DNA from: Hyphodiscus hymeniophilus
Taxonomy: Eukaryota > Ascomycota > Leotiomycetes > Helotiales > Hyphodiscaceae
DNA: 64,000 nt
Assembly: GCA_016508695.1 (NCBI GenBank)
Contig: VNKQ01000006.1
Location: forward strand, 558,001-622,000
Direction: 5' to 3'
Position 1 is the stretch's first letter. Each line of letters begins with the position of its first letter. The notes under the pieces were generated by a model. The model saw only the letters and a list, made by a program, of their open reading frames with translations. It was not told the origin of the DNA and searched no databases. A program made the position numbers and the translations under genes. This document shows positions 10,529-23,875 of this stretch, one piece after another.

Positions 10529-12400
10529 AAATGAGTTTACCGCGGACGGGAGGGAAAGATGTTTTTGAGTATCGCTCGGAAGGAAATTATGTCACGGTCC
10601 TTTTCACATTAGCAGCATTGAATGCGGGCACTACATATCATTTCCAATGATTATATGAAACATTATGGTATTTGGCGGAGGATTAATTGGATTGCATGTA
10701 GAGCATCGTCTTGACGACATAATCAGGCGAGCTATTTTTGTAAATAGGAAGAATATCACTACGGCAAAGAATCAAAACAAACATGATAAAAATCAAGATG
10801 ATTGCCACGTATGCTGTGTCAACTTCGATAAAAAACATCATGTAGGAATGCTCCTGACTCTACGTATAATTAATTTACTTATCGCCCCCCCCTCCACTCA
10901 CGAATGGCCCACTTCCATTCCAGAGCTGCCACTCTTGAACAACCTAGCATGTAAACAAAGAGGCAGGATTGAGAATGCTGAACTCGCCCATCGAAATGTA
11001 ACCCAATTTCCCATCTTACAACCTCCACATGCAACTTCTATTCCATTCACCAGATCTAAAAATGGAACCACCCCAGTTCACTCTTAGCTCATTCATACCT
11101 GCACACCCTCACAATACAATACACTAGGTAGAAAGCAGCAGCAAACAAGGCCGAAGAGGCACTTCGATCCTCGGCACGCGCACGCCAATCTCGATGGTGG
11201 TAAACACCGGTCCCAAGCTTCCGCTTGCGTCGAGTTTCCTCTGTTCGTGGATTTAGCCGCAAGCAAGAGAAGGGGGGGCGAAATGTTGTTTACGGACGGG
11301 AGGTATCACACCCGGTGGCGGGATACTCGTTGCTTGTTGTTCTGCAAGCTAAGCGAGCTCGCGGAAGGGAGGGGAATGTGGAAAGAGGGAAACACAGTAT
11401 GATGCCCTAAGAGCCTGGGGCTGGAGATAGAATCGCAAGTCTGATTTTCGGCTAGGTTTTGGGGGGAGGTTTTGGGATACACCAGGTTATCTCATCAGTC
11501 AGACTTTGCTGGGCACAGTAGCTAATCTCAAAACTGCTCGTTTTGATCTCAGCACCCTTATATATCTGCTCCCACCAATTGGCTATATTGTACTTAGTCA
11601 TACGACCGTGAAGCACATATATTGGATAGTTGGGTAGACATTTGAGAAACGACTCGCAAGCCCGTGGAAGCAAACAACCAATCCAGGACTTTTTATTCCC
11701 CTGACCACGATCTTGAGATAGATAGTGCAGCCACCTGGGAAATGCTAAATCTTGTCCACTCAATCTCCTCAAATGGTTCCTATATTCAAACCACCATTTT
11801 CCCACTCGTATGAACACATTCGATGTCTGTGACAGAAGAGAATAGGTAAAGTCTCATTTGGCCTCGCACAATCTGATTGCAGCTTGATTTGTAAGCTTTT
11901 ATCTGTTAGGAACGGAGGATAGAGCGTCTACTTCGGCTCGGTACGTGCGTGCTTCGTTTCGTGTTTCTCCGAAGGCGTTCATAGCGACGTCAGGTCGAGG
12001 AGAGACTTCTCCACCTTGTGTTAGACGCATGATAGCGATTACTTTCACCGCCATCACATTGATGCCGTGGAGGACGGGATTTGATATGAAAGGAGATGAA
12101 GATGGAAGAGGCACTGAGGAGGTACGGCAGAGCCGCTGCTATCCGTGACGTTGCGTCCTCGGTATGGCTTTCCTCTGCTTTCACCACTTAGCAACTCGCT
12201 AGAAGTCCATTGGATCCTGGACCATATGTAGACGCGCAGTTGCAGAATTGCTGATATGGCTCAGCCTATGCATTTCATCAAAGATCTTTCAAAAGATTCT
12301 ACATTCTCGGACTACCTTCCTTTTCGACGTGAATCTCGCACTCTAGGTTCGTTAAATGTCCGATGACCAACCCTCAAACTCTGAGACACAGTGTTAAGGA
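10529..12400. other. Gene-poor region
   Basis: Nearly 1.9 kb. A 121-codon minus-strand frame at 11817-11452 starts MFIRVGKWWFEYRNHL and is Trp-rich. It could be a gene fragment but matches nothing I know. The rest shows short unsupported frames and a poly-C tract near 10885. Confidence 0.45.
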
Positions 12401-13673
12401 TTACTCTTTATCCGCGCGCCACAAACCATATGGCCCAGTGCAATTCTTCCACAGTTTGATAGTTCCATCCTCACTGCCGGTTGCATATAACATGCCATCA
12501 GGAGAGAAACTGATGCTCCAGATCGGGCCGTGGTGTCCTTTGTGCACATCTGCAAGTTGTTAGTATTTAAGCGTCATGCAAGGCAGCGAATGAACACACC
12601 AATCTCCTTTCCAGTATCGTACTCGTACACTTTCGCCCAGGTATCTTTCACTCCCCCAGTGACGTACTTGCGCTGGCCTGGGTGTAAAGCAACACTAGCG
12701 ACTTCATATGGCATAACAACGGTCTTGAGAAGAGTTCGGGCGTTTGCACCACCGTAGAAGTAGATGGTCTTTCCCGCTGCGATAGTCAAGACTGGCAATC
12801 CACCCCCAATATCGTCCTCCTTGCCCTTCACATTGGTAAACTCGCATGATCCAATCTCTCCCTCCACAGGTTGATCTTGTACGACGGTGCGTGTTGACAA
12901 GTCCCACCATCGAATCATTTTATCATCTGCGGCGGTAACTAATATGTTGGGATCGAGGGTCCAGACAATCGATTTGATTGTGCCTTTATGGACATTAGGT
13001 CCAATCTCGAAGCCTTTGTCAGCCGATACGACGCTTGTATCCAAGTCGCTGGAGGAGTATTTCGATAAGTCGAATATTCTGAGTTTCTTCTCCATACCAC
13101 CAGTTGCGATGAGGGATCCATTACCAGGTGGGAATGCAATTGCTGCAGGGTAAGATGGTCAGTAATCATTTATTCGTTTGAGCTTTGCAGATCAAATTCA
13201 TTTTGGAGTCGACCTACCTCGGACGATATGGTTGTGTTGGAGAGTGCAGATTTCTGCACCGGTATGGGTATCCCAAATGATCCTGAGTCTTTGTTAGCAT
13301 TGGACTTGTGGGTGCTAGGTTATGGTTGTAGAAGAGGCATAAAGGCTGTTTAGCAAACTTACGCAGTGAAATCTGCAGAAGCAGTGGCTGCAGTTTCAGC
13401 ATCGGCAGATATTCGAGCTTGATATACAGCGCCTTTGTGCTTAATGAAAGTTCCGATCCAGTCACCAGTAATTCCATCTCGAAGCATAGGGTTGTTGTCT
13501 GTCACTATTTAGCAGGACATCATACATCATTGCTTTGCCGTACCTTTACAGGCGGATATCAAGTAGTATTGGCCGTCCTGGGTAAGATCGGAGAAGTTGA
13601 GATGCGTAACAGGCCGAGAATGGCCATGGCAGGTGAGAGGAACATAATGCTTGGAAACTTCAGAGACAACCAT
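12401..13673 (-). CDS. STRAP-like WD40 repeat protein
   Basis: Five exons on the minus strand: 13673-13544, 13498-13363, 13282-13218, 13142-12600 and 12549-12401, giving 340 aa. All four introns (45, 80, 75 and 50 nt) are GT-AG and phase-consistent. The product matches serine-threonine kinase receptor-associated protein (STRAP/unrip): PLTCHGHSRPVTHLNFS at the start, YYLISACKDNNPMLRDG, GDWIGTFIKHKGAVY, ADFTAIIWDTHTG, and a final blade with YATGSEDGTIKLWKN. The start at 13673 (ACCATGG context) aligns with the family N-terminus; an in-frame ATG at 13772 would add 33 residues. It is a seven-bladed propeller scaffold; animal homologues act with the SMN complex and in TGF-beta signalling. The fungal role is less defined. 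Confidence 0.93.
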
Positions 13674-14252
13674 GGTTGCTATGCCAGTGGAGCTTTCGCT
13701 GTCTTGACGAGGTTGGAAAGCTTCCACAGTCGAGCCGTAACAAGGCGGCCAAAGAGAGGAGTTCGAGCTCAAGGAGTGACGGTTGGGTAACCACGAAATG
13801 AAGGGGCTTTTCCGATATTGGTGTGTCAGAGAAGGAAGGTTTCAAGATAAGGAGATTCGTAAAACAGCCGTAAAGTCGTCAGAATTCGTTACAATCGTCG
13901 TCGCAGAGCCTCCCCTAAAGTCGATGCAAAGAGTTGCCTTGAATCGTACTTCCACACTTCAAGGACTCTTTGAGATCAGGAGAGATTCCGCCTAGAGAAA
14001 TCAACCTGGAGATTAGCGATACGCTAAAGATACTAGCGTCGGATCGGTCTTTCTTTTGACCGGATAACGACGATAAATAATGGCGGGCGGGCTGAGCTCT
14101 GTTTAGAAAGCATGGCAGAAACGTATCGACAGATGTAGAATGCCAGGAACAAGAACAACAACACGACGGTGAAGATCCACTTCTGATTCGAGCAAGCCAC
14201 TTGTCTGGTTGACAGCATAAAGAGGTCGCCCAAGTTAGAATAGGCATTGAGA
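13674..14252. other. Shared divergent promoter of two WD40 genes
   Basis: 579 bp between the start codons of the STRAP-like and Doa1-like genes. I see no other gene. It could drive both. Confidence 0.55.
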
Positions 14253-16705
14253 ATGGAGTACAAACTGTCGGCCTCACTTTCGGGCCACGAAGACGATGTG
14301 AGCTACCTCTCCTCTTTGGAGGTTGCCATAGTTGTCGTACTGATATAGATGACCTAGGTTCGTGGTGTTACATTCCCCACCTCGAAGGCGGTCATCTCAG
14401 CTTCCCGCGACGGCACAGTACGATTGTGGAAGCTTCTCTCTGACAACCCACCTGTTTATGACGCTACAATCTCCTCTCATGCGACTGCATTCGTGAACAC
14501 TGTGGCATATTTACCTCCATCATCACAATTCTCGGAAGGGCTCATCATATCTGGCGGCAAAGATACAGTGATAGAGGTTCGAGAGCCTTCAAAGAAGCCC
14601 GAAGACAACGCCGAGGCGTTACTCCTTGGCCACAGCCACAATGTATGTTCGCTAGACGTGGATCCTGCCGGCAAATTCATTGTCAGCGGCTCTTGGGATG
14701 CTGAAGCTAGAATATGGCCTATTGGGAAGTGGGAGTGCGACACAGTTCTGAGGGGCCATGAGGGTATGCTTACGAATGATTCTGTGGGAATCAATTACTG
14801 AATCCGAATCTAGGCAGCGTCTGGGCAGTTCTTGCCATCGATTCCGAAACGATCATAACCGGTTGTGCAGACACAAAGATACGAATATTCCACATATCTG
14901 GAAAACTCCTTCGATCATTTACTGGTAGCTCGGACCCTGTTCGTGCTTTATGCAAACTCCCAAATGGACATCCTTCTGGAGCCGACTTTGCTTCGGCGTC
15001 AAACGACGGCATCATAAGACTTTGGACAATCGGTGGAAAGCAAATAGGGGAACTGCATGGTCATGAAGCTTTTATTTATTCTCTGGCTTCTACACCATCT
15101 GGGGAAATCGTCAGTTCTGGTGAAGATCGGACACTTCGGGTTTGGAAGGGCAATGAGTGCATACAAACTATCACTCATCCAGCTATATCCGTATGGACTG
15201 TTGCAGTTTGTCCTGAGAATGGAGATATTGTCTCTGGGGCTAGTGACAGGATTGTTCGAGTCTTCACCAGAGATGCCGAGAGAGCAGCCGACGCCGAGAC
15301 GACCAAGCAGTTCGAGGATGACGTGAAGGGGTCTTCAATCCCTCAACAGCAAATGGGTGAAGTTAATAAGGAGAAGCTGCCTGGGCCAGAGTTCCTGACA
15401 CAGAAATCTGGGACCAAGGAGGGCCAAGTTCAGATGATCCGGGAGTTGGATGGTTCGGTCACTGCGCATACTTGGTCTGCTGGCGCCAACCAGTGGATGA
15501 ACGTGGGTACTGTGGTTGATTCTGTTGGCAGCAGTGGCAAGAAGACTGTACACCAGGGCAAGGAATATGACTACGTATTTCAGGTCAATATGGAGGATGG
15601 CAAACCTGACTTACAACTGCCTTACAACTTGTCAGAGAATCCATACGAAGCAGCTACCAAGTTCATTGAGAACAACAAACTGCCTATCTCGTACCTGGAT
15701 CAAGTCGCCAACTTCATCACTACAAATACGCAAGGTGCCACGGTAGGTCAAACGTCCGAGGCTCCATCTGCCCCCGGCTCAGATCCATGGGGAAGTGACA
15801 ATCGCTATCGACCTGGTGGAGATACTGCTCAGACTCCCGCTGCTGCTCGGCCCAAAAGTCTGCCTCAAAAGGATTACATCGATATCTTGGTCGCCCGGAT
15901 TCCACCGATGCATAAAAAGATACAAGAACTGAATCGGTCGCTGATAGACAATGGTCGAAAGGACATCTCGCTCAACCCCACCGAACTCACCATACTCTCC
16001 AATCTCGCCAAGCACCTGGAAACTGCCGGATCAACCAAGACTTCACAGACCATATCAGGAGGACTTGAGCTTGCAATCAAGATATCAAGTGTCTGGCCCT
16101 ACACCGATCGACTGCCCGGCCTGGATCTTCTGCGCCTACTAGCGGTCGCACCCATGACAGCCTCATACACGCTTTCAGACGGAGCCAACATCGTGAGGCT
16201 ACTTTCATCATCAGTAACAGAACAACAACCGCCTGCCGAAAACCATATAATGATGTGCGTCCGCGCCTTTGTCAACCTCTTTGCTTCGCCCGAAGGCCGG
16301 GCCCTCGCAACGTCGGAATTTGACACCATTCAATCTCTCGTTTCCTCTCAACTCTCAACGTCGAGCACAAACCGTAACCTCTTCATCGCCATTACAACCC
16401 TCTATATCAACTACGCGGTATACTTTAACTCCAACCCCGCCGTCGCATCATTCGAGTACGCTCTCACGATCATTGACTCCTTGAGCAAGATCCTACTTTC
16501 GCAAACGGATTCCGAGGTGGTCTTCAGGGCTTTGGTGGCTACGGGAACACTGGCCTTCTTGGGTAGTGAGGTGCGGGAGGCGGCGAAGGATATCTACGCT
16601 GTTGAGAAGAGCATCACTAAGGCCCTGGTTAAGGCGGGCGAGCCGAGAAACAAAAATGTCGCTGCCGAAATCACGGATCTGCTTAACAGAGCAACGACGC
16701 AATGA
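14253..16705 (+). CDS. DOA1: Doa1/Ufd3 (PLAP) ubiquitin-binding Cdc48 adaptor
   Basis: Exons are 14253-14297, 14358-14763 and 14814-16705, giving 780 aa, with GT-AG introns of 60 and 50 nt. The start MEYKLSASLSGHEDDVRG is the family N-terminus. WD40 blades run to about residue 310 (SASRDGTVRLW, VSGSWDAEARIW, SASNDGIIRLW, SSGEDRTLRVW). A PFU domain follows from about 325 to 450 (GQVQMIRELDGSVTAHTWSA, KEYDYVFQVNMEDG), then an Ala/Pro linker, and a PUL domain from about 500 to the end (KDYIDILVARIPPMHKKIQE). The family binds ubiquitin through PFU and Cdc48 through PUL, and acts in ubiquitin recycling, sorting and stress responses. Length and order of domains are complete. Confidence 0.96.
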
Positions 16706-17210
16706 GTGCGGCTTGGCAATCTATCAGTCAGGCAGGGATGAGAAAATAAAACGAGTAGATAGTATAGCATGAATCGCATGATTGTATGTGGCTGAGTGCA
16801 TTCCTTCGCTACAGGTTCAGATGATATTTAGACAAGTGTGGTCACATTGACTCTGCTGCTCCGCATTTGTTGTATCTTCTTCGTTGGATTTGATTGGAAG
16901 TTTCCATCGAAATACCCGATAATGCTATGATCGGGCCCTCTCCGACTAAGCACATCTCCCTTCTTGGCCTTCCTGGACTTCCCTACTTCATCTCTCATAA
17001 TCCAACCCGGTTGTCCGGCTTGGCCCAAAACATGGAAAATTACGGCCCAATATGGAGGCCTTAGCCCCCTCCCGTCCTAATATCCCGCTCTCCAAAACGC
17101 CGGATATATCGTCAAATCTGACACAAGAGAATATCTACAGATGCAAAGAAACGGTCTCCTCGTTGCGCGCGACGAGTCCTTGTAAGCGTCCTCATACCTC
17201 GGGCTTGGAT
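16706..17210. other. Convergent intergenic region
   Basis: 505 bp between two 3' ends. No gene seen. Confidence 0.55.
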
Positions 17211-18160
17211 CTATAGCAGAGCATACATCATCCCCATCACGAGCGGTAATAAAGATGCGGAAGCCAGCGTCCTTGCGGCTGCTGATGTGGAGGAGCCGTC
17301 GAGGGGGATCGAGTAGACATTGTTGAATGAGATGTCGGTGGAGTTGAAGCAGTTGGAGCTGTTTACTTCCGGGACGTCTTTCGGGTCTGCGAAGGTTATG
17401 TCTACGCACTTTTTGAGCCGTTAGCTTCTCTCTTTTAAGACGTCTGACTTCCCAGCCCGAACTAATTCTTCAATCTCCACGAGTCAAGGAACGAGCTTAC
17501 CGAGTAAAGTGCAGCACCGTGGATAGCCGTCTCAACAACCTGAATCGTCGCGTTGTCGCCGATGCTCACGTTTGCCCCGGCCGGGAGTGGTACTTGCGGT
17601 AGACAGAACGACCCTGGATATGGGTTCTTGGAAGGTCCTACGATCTGGAAGACGGGCACCATTGGGAAGGACATGTTGGGTGGTCCAGCATCTGGTCCGT
17701 CGGTTCCGAAGCCGAGATTCATGTAGAAGAAGGCTGTGGCGTGCCCTTGGAACCAGCCGGGCTGTAGAGCGATGGCGCCGCCTCCGACGGGCCAGAGGGT
17801 GCGGTTCGTTGTTGTGGGCATGCCGCCGCCTGGAGAGGATGTTAGTTGTGGTTGAGAGTTGGGAGATAGGAGGAATTAGGTTTATTGGGGCATGGGAAAA
17901 GAGAAGAGGGAGATTTGATAGAGCAGACTGGCTGTCGGTATGCTCTGCCATGCCTGCAACCCATCTCCACCTCCTTCTACATCCCAAACGATATGAACGC
18001 AAGATTGCTACTCACAAGGATACATCCATTGCATTCCGTAAGGGAAAGTGTCGTTTGTAACCAGATTATCTCCCCTCCACCCCGGGTACGTGAGCACCGT
18101 GTGAGCCTCCACCAACCCGACAGCCGCCAAGCAGGCAAACACTAGACTCGAGAGGTGCAT
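17211..18160 (-). CDS. BIM1-like (X325) copper-binding GPI protein
   Basis: Minus-strand exons are 18160-18016, 17829-17501 and 17408-17211, giving 223 aa. The introns are 186 and 92 nt, GT-AG and in phase. The signal peptide ends VGLVEA, leaving His as the mature first residue (HTVLTYPGWRGDNL), the hallmark of LPMO-like copper proteins. The X325/BIM1 pattern is clear: YGMQWMYPCGGMPTTTNRT, WPVGGGAIALQPGWFQGH, GPPNMSFPMVPVFQ, FCLPQVPLP, IHGAALYSCVDITFADP and SSNCFNSTDISF. The second His (FQGHATAF) and the Asp of CVDITF are plausible copper ligands. The C-terminus (ASASLLPLVMGMMYALL) looks like a GPI signal. Known members bind Cu(II) and do not oxidise polysaccharides; Cryptococcus Bim1 helps import copper. 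Confidence 0.92.
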
Positions 18161-19609
18161 CGTGATGTATTCGTCTTCCCAATCCCTACCAAGTAGTCTT
18201 CAGCCTCGAGAATCCTATCTCAGCCGCAAGCGGTATATCTTCGTGCGGCCGATATCCAGTATCGTCCCGTGTGCTTTTCTCTTATCGGTCGTCGCTGTCG
18301 GAATATGCGTGATGGAGAAGGAGAGAATGAGAGCGCAAGGAGTTGTTGGTGAAGAGAAGAAGAAATGTGTAGAACAAGACGGAGAGAGAGAGAGAGAGTG
18401 GTCCAGGTCGTCGAGGTGGTCCAGCTTGGCCGCCATCGCCCTTATGAAGATTCGTTCGTTGCTGACCTGTCGAGCCATGCAGCATTGGTGCGGTGCATTG
18501 GTGCTTTGGTGGTGGGCGGCTGTAAGCACAATCCAACCCACCACTCACAGTGGGCAGCACAGAGATGCACTTGAAGCACACTCGCCAATTAGAGGGGTTG
18601 CGGATAGTCTAGACCCGGTTGCGAGTAGTGTCGGCGGTTGATTTGCAGGTTCTGTAGGGGAGAAGATCCAATGAGTGCCTGAGGTGTCGTGGAGGCGTGG
18701 AGATGTTCAGGGGCCCTGACCATTAGCTTGAGAGGGTTTGGCGCTCGGGATTGGGGAGGCGCTGGTGCTGGGTTGGACGATGGATAAAACCGGAGGGTAC
18801 GAGATAAATTCATTAGTGATGGATATGGATACGGAAATGGAAGTTTGACGATGGATTAAAGAGAGACAATAATACTTCATTGGGGAGTTTGGATTATGGA
18901 GAGTCTGTATGTACGTTTTCGGTTGATCTGGAAGGATTTTAGGTGTCTGCGTCGATGGGGAGGGGGACTTGGAGATAGAGTGATTACTCTCACATAGCCT
19001 ATTGTCCGTAAGAGTCTAGACAGCCCAGGTACGAAGAGGGAAGTGCCGATAGGAGTCGCCACTCTTCCGTTATCAGCATTTCCTCTTATTTGGTTCTCAT
19101 AAAGGTATCCTTTTATCTCAAGTCTTCACTTGCTTTGCTATTGAAATAGGTCGAAAGTACATAGGTATGTCTTCTACCTCGCAGTCCATTGATCACAACC
19201 CCCAATCTGAAGGAGCGCCTGCCTCACCTCATCACCTCGCTGCAACACAACAAGTATCGTCACGTCCCAATATCCTCAACGTGCTCTGAACAATCACACG
19301 AGCCAGCGCTTCAAGCTTCAATAGCGGTCTCGCCATCTCCACCTCCCTCTTGAACCCTCAATGATCAAATATGGCAGGCGGTGAGGCTCTGTAGATTCTG
19401 CCAGGCGCCAAAAATAAAGATCCCTGAAAAACCACATGAGTTTTTGGGTCGCACAGCGCATGCGATATTGGATTTGACGTGCATTTGGTGTGGTTGCCTC
19501 GTTCAATTCGCACATCCAACAACACCTGGAGCTCTATTCTCCGTCTTTGCCTCTACCCAGCTTCAGCACCTGAGAAGGGGAGACCACCCGCCAAGCAAAA
19601 ACAGACATA
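18161..19609. other. Intergenic region with (GA)n tract
   Basis: About 1.45 kb between divergent genes. A (GA)8 microsatellite lies at 18382-18398. The short frames on both strands overlap each other and lack support. Confidence 0.5.
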
Positions 19610-20527
19610 ATGCCGCACACAAACCGGAAGAAGAAATCCTCACTGGCAGCCGGGGAGAGAAAAACACAACCTAAGATCGTGCACACGAAACGGCAGCAGA
19701 TCGAGGATGGCGACGGCTGGACACACGTCGTTGACACGCCGCGGAAAACGCAGCTGAAGGTCAAGGCAGGCTTGCACATGGGCGATTTTGAGAGGGCGGG
19801 TGTTGCGTATGTTGAGCGCACGCTGGAGGAGTTAGGCAAGGACCTGGAGTTCTACACGAGGCTTTGGAGTGATGGGGAGGCGTGTAAGGTGCTGGGGGAA
19901 GTGCTGAGAGGGGGCGAGGCGAGTGTGGGGAGGATAGGCGTGGAGGATGTAGTTGTGCTCGGGCTGGGGAGTTTGCAGAGCGCGAGGAGGGAGGGGAGAC
20001 GGGCTAGTTTTACACAGCTGGCTGCGCTGAGGAGTATTCTGCAAGTACTGGGTAATCTCTCTCTCAATAATACGACGGGACAAAGCTGATGTGATCAGGT
20101 GGAGAGCGGAAGCTCCCCTGCGTCTTCCAAGATCCCCAATTTACGGATCTCGACAAGGAATTCCTCTCCTCGCTCGGATACTCGGTCGTGGAAGATCCAT
20201 TGGCGTTTGGACATATCACAGAGAAGAGTCTGGTGTATGCTATACACTGCTATGCACAAGTCTACAAGTCTGTTGCTGAAGGCCCAAGACCTGCGGTTGT
20301 GATTGGAACGGATGTGGAGAATTTTGGGAAATTCAACCTGTAAGACACCCACTGGCGTGAAGAGAGGAATTATGTCTGACGAATACAGCAATGAGACCAC
20401 CGAGAATATTGCGAAAGATCTAGAGGACATGGTGCAAGATTGCGAAACCATCGATTTCCCTCAAGTCAGGCATGATTTCTCGGATACGAGGATTTATTGG
20501 AGGAAGGGGAAACCTACTGAGAGTTGA
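19610..20527 (+). CDS. SRR1-like family protein
   Basis: Exons are 19610-20051, 20099-20339 and 20389-20527, giving 273 aa, with 47- and 49-nt GT-AG introns that preserve phase. A basic N-terminus (MPHTNRKKKSSLAAGERK) leads into the SRR1 domain. Its core is a block around VVVLGLGSLQSARREGRRAS, then LPCVFQDPQFTDLDKEFLSS, GYSVVEDPLAFGHI, the conserved VIGTDVENFG, and a C-terminal aspartate/arginine-rich end DTRIYWRKGKP. SRR1 homologues are needed for normal circadian or light responses in plants and for heme-related regulation in animals and yeast (Ber1). The biochemical activity is unknown. Confidence 0.85.
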
Positions 20528-22435
20528 AGAGCGAGCTTGCTATATGACGATGTGATATCAACAGTGGGTGAAGATTTACTAGCTCCAGCGAACATCGATG
20601 GCGAACTATCCCACCATTCCAGCAATCCTGCACAAGTAGTGCTTCGAACGGCTAAGAGGCAATCAAGGACTTCTCACCAGAAGTAAATATCTCGATCGCT
20701 CAATTAGTACCATTGATCGGGAACTGTCGTTGTTTGGCAATCGCTAGGATAGAAGACAGAAGAAAGTATTAGCGCCACATTTGTCTGATGGATGAAAACC
20801 CGATTGGAAACATATCAAGATACTACATCTTGAGCCCGGGGTGTATTATCTCAACACCTAATCCCACCAATTATATATCCCGGCTGCATCGCTGGATCTT
20901 TCAAAGCTTTAGCCTTTTGTGATGGTGTTTGTGCAGTCCGTGTCAACGGTACGTTTCGCTCTTAATGACACCGTCACGTTTGGGACTTTTCGCTATTCTG
21001 TAAAGTTTCTTTGGGTCATTTGCCATGATCTATCAATACGCCTGGGTTGAGGGCTATCCAGGGTCTTCCGTTGCCGCAAGGCGTCTTTGGTGGAGTTGTG
21101 GGTAGAATAGGGGTGCTGATGAGACTTATGAAAAGAGGCTCTTTTGATTTGATACGTTGGAATTTTGGCTATCGCTGATCCGGTCAATGAGATCGCTACT
21201 TCATACGCGAACCATCACAGCCGAGAAGGAGCTACAAGTGCCTTTTTCAGCACAAGTGCGTTACCGGAACAAGCGTCTAGCTGCACGGAGGATCATGTAT
21301 CCTGCGTTTGAAGATTTCTTGATATCCGCGCTTGATGGATCCAGGGGAAGGAGGCCGATGTTGTCATTGGGGTTCTTGTGCGCACAGGTCTGATCGTGCC
21401 ATACATCGCTAGTGGCCCATGGCAGCTCAAACTCGCTCGCACTGGCACCATACACCATTCTCGCGATAATGGTCTCCATCTCCCCATCAGCGCCATCGTT
21501 GCTGTGGCAGACAGCCCGATGTTATCAGACGCGATCCAACCACTGCTCGACCCACGACCACCTGCGAACTCCAAGCACCCTCCCCCCTGTGTGCAGTGCA
21601 AGGACTCCCCCGTCCAAGCGCAGTCCCAGAAATTCCTCATCGATCGACCCCCCTAACCTTTTGCCTCCGCGACTTTGATAACATAGGCGACAAGCCAGGC
21701 GTCTACGAGCCAATAGATCTCACATTCTCAAGATACAGCGAGTGAGGTGGACGAAGCAAGCGGGGTGGTACGCTTGACCTACTGTACCTTGTTCCATGGC
21801 GATTATGCTTACCTCTGTTTTGGGGTGAGATTCCGCTTTACTTATGTCGACGTAGTTGTCGCTGTCGTTGTCGCTGTCGGTACATTTCTTGATGTCGAGA
21901 TACTTCGAGATGGGCCTCTGGGGTCGACTGCGAAATTGGATGACACCTCACCGTCCTCTTCACGCAGAAAGCTTAGAGTAGTAGGGAAATTGAACACGTC
22001 CCGAGGCAATCCTCGTTTGGCTCTTCGGACATCATTGATCATATCGCGTGTGTAATATACGGCCTCTGAGGTGTTGGTCGGGAGCGGTTGGGCTGTGGAT
22101 ATTTAGGCCGATGCTTCGCTTTAGTCACTTCATCTAGTAAGGGAAGCTCAACATTCAATATAAAAAGACAGGTTTGTGTAGCCTCCTCCCAATAATGGAG
22201 AATCTTTGTGTTCACGGTTTTCCCGGAGTTTCTGCAACTTCATTTTTAGGCTTTTTCTTGGGCGCTCATTTCGCCGGGGTGGAGCTTAATCAAATCCTCA
22301 ACTGCTGGATCGAACAAGATGACTTGCAGCGAAGGAAATAAAGCCTGCTATCACAAGCCGCTTTTTTTATGCTGCAAACCCCACATTTTAATGCCTCTAC
22401 CCCTTTGCAGTCCCATCAACATGGGTTCCATCTAC
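20528..22435. other. Gene-poor region
   Basis: About 1.9 kb. Overlapping short frames between 21150 and 21720 on both strands show no conserved motif. I could not support a gene. Confidence 0.45.
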
Positions 22436-23056
22436 TTAATTGATATCCTCAGCCTTGACCACACTCCCAAAAGCATCACTCAGCTCTACCAACGTCATCC
22501 TGACAACATCTTCCGCCTTCGCCCCAGGGATATCCCGATCACCGATCGCTCCCTCTGCCAGCACAACATCATAGCCCTTCTCATCAGCCTGTCTCGCCGT
22601 CGTGCTAACGCACACATGCGCCATGTATCCCGTCAGGACCAGTTTACGGATGCCCGTTCCCTTAAGATACTCGTCGAGATCCGTGCCCGTGAAAGAGCCG
22701 GGCTGCTCCTTGCTGATCACCTTCTCGTCCTCCTTTGGCGCCAGCTCCGAGAACTCCTTCGCGAGATCCGTGTCGGGCGTGAAGACTGGAGCGCCGGCGG
22801 GCACGGAATGCACGATGTGCACGATGGGCGCCGAGGTCGCGCGGTACTTTTGGAGGAGCGAGGCGATGGCTTTGCGGGTTGATGCGACGTTCTCGGTCTT
22901 GAGGTGGCCGTTGGCATATCTGAAGAGTTAAGTGACGAGTTTGGGATAGGAGGAAGGGACTTACTCGTTCTGAGCATCTATTATGATCAAGACGCTGTCT
23001 TTTGTGCTTGCTGTGGAGGGGGAAACGCCGACGAGTTCCCTGAATGCTTTTGCCAT
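22436..23056 (-). CDS. Isochorismatase-like cysteine hydrolase
   Basis: Exons on the minus strand are 23056-22965 and 22919-22436, giving 191 aa; the 45-nt intron is GT-AG. The catalytic triad of the isochorismatase-like (nicotinamidase-like) fold is visible: Asp27 in LIIIDAQNEY, Lys101 in ISKEQPGSF, and Cys134 in GYMAHVCVSTTARQAD with the usual cis-peptide neighbourhood. An upstream in-frame ATG at 23149 would add 31 residues with no family resemblance, so 23056 is preferred. The enzyme is probably a cytosolic amidohydrolase. Substrates vary widely in this family, so no specific reaction is assigned. Confidence 0.9.
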
Positions 23057-23875
23057 TTTGATTTCGTAGACGTATTGCTGTGATAGATTGAAATCGAGGT
23101 TAATTAAGCGTGATGTTTGTGGACAAAGTCGAAGTGGCTTATGCTTCAACTACATGTCGTACCCCTCTGCGGGGTATGAGATAGCTCTTGATCGTGGATA
23201 GCGCCATCGAGGCATCTCGGCTCCAGCCTGTCGGACCAATGGCTTGGCTGGAATGCTTGGTGTTCAAATGCATTGGCCCGTCGCACTCCTTCACTCGCTG
23301 TCAATCGATCAAAGAACAAAATGCAGAATACAGCCAAAAAGTATATCTTCCAATCTTGAAAGCCATCTACATGCGACTCTCGCCGGAATGGCATGCATGT
23401 AATGAATACGAGCCAACGAGCGTTCACCACGCTTGGGTCACATCTATAAATATCCCTGCCACCAAACAGGCTGACCTGGAGATACGGAGTGGGGGGGCTG
23501 TGCTTCCCAGCCAACGCGAACGACCAACAAATGATGATCATCCAAAATCCGACTGCGTGAGAAAAGTGAGAACGAGGCACTGGCAGGATTCGCAGCTTCT
23601 TCTTGCAAGACTTCCTACAGCCGCAATTCATCTCCTCTACAGATGCATAGTCACTTGACTCAATTGCACATCTTCGACCCCAAGGCCTTGTCAGTGATTG
23701 TATCGACTCGAACACCTGTTTTCCCAGTCGTTACTTGGAAACGTAACGACAATTGAATACGAACTTGACGAAGAAACGACCACTAGCCTATGTTTTGAAA
23801 ATACGAGGCTTACGGGAGGAAACGACATCTTTTGCTTATTAGACGCAGCCACCCTTCCTTCTTTCTTCCGTCAAA
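23057..23875. other. Divergent intergenic region
   Basis: 819 bp between the divergent hydrolase and GH17 genes. No gene seen. Confidence 0.5.

Noticed and set aside
22319..22882. A 187-codon plus-strand open frame
   Set aside because: Antisense to the isochorismatase-like gene, whose catalytic residues and intron are clear.
23057..23149. An N-terminal extension of the isochorismatase-like protein from the ATG at 23149
   Set aside because: The 31 extra residues do not resemble the family and the start at 23056 gives the normal length.
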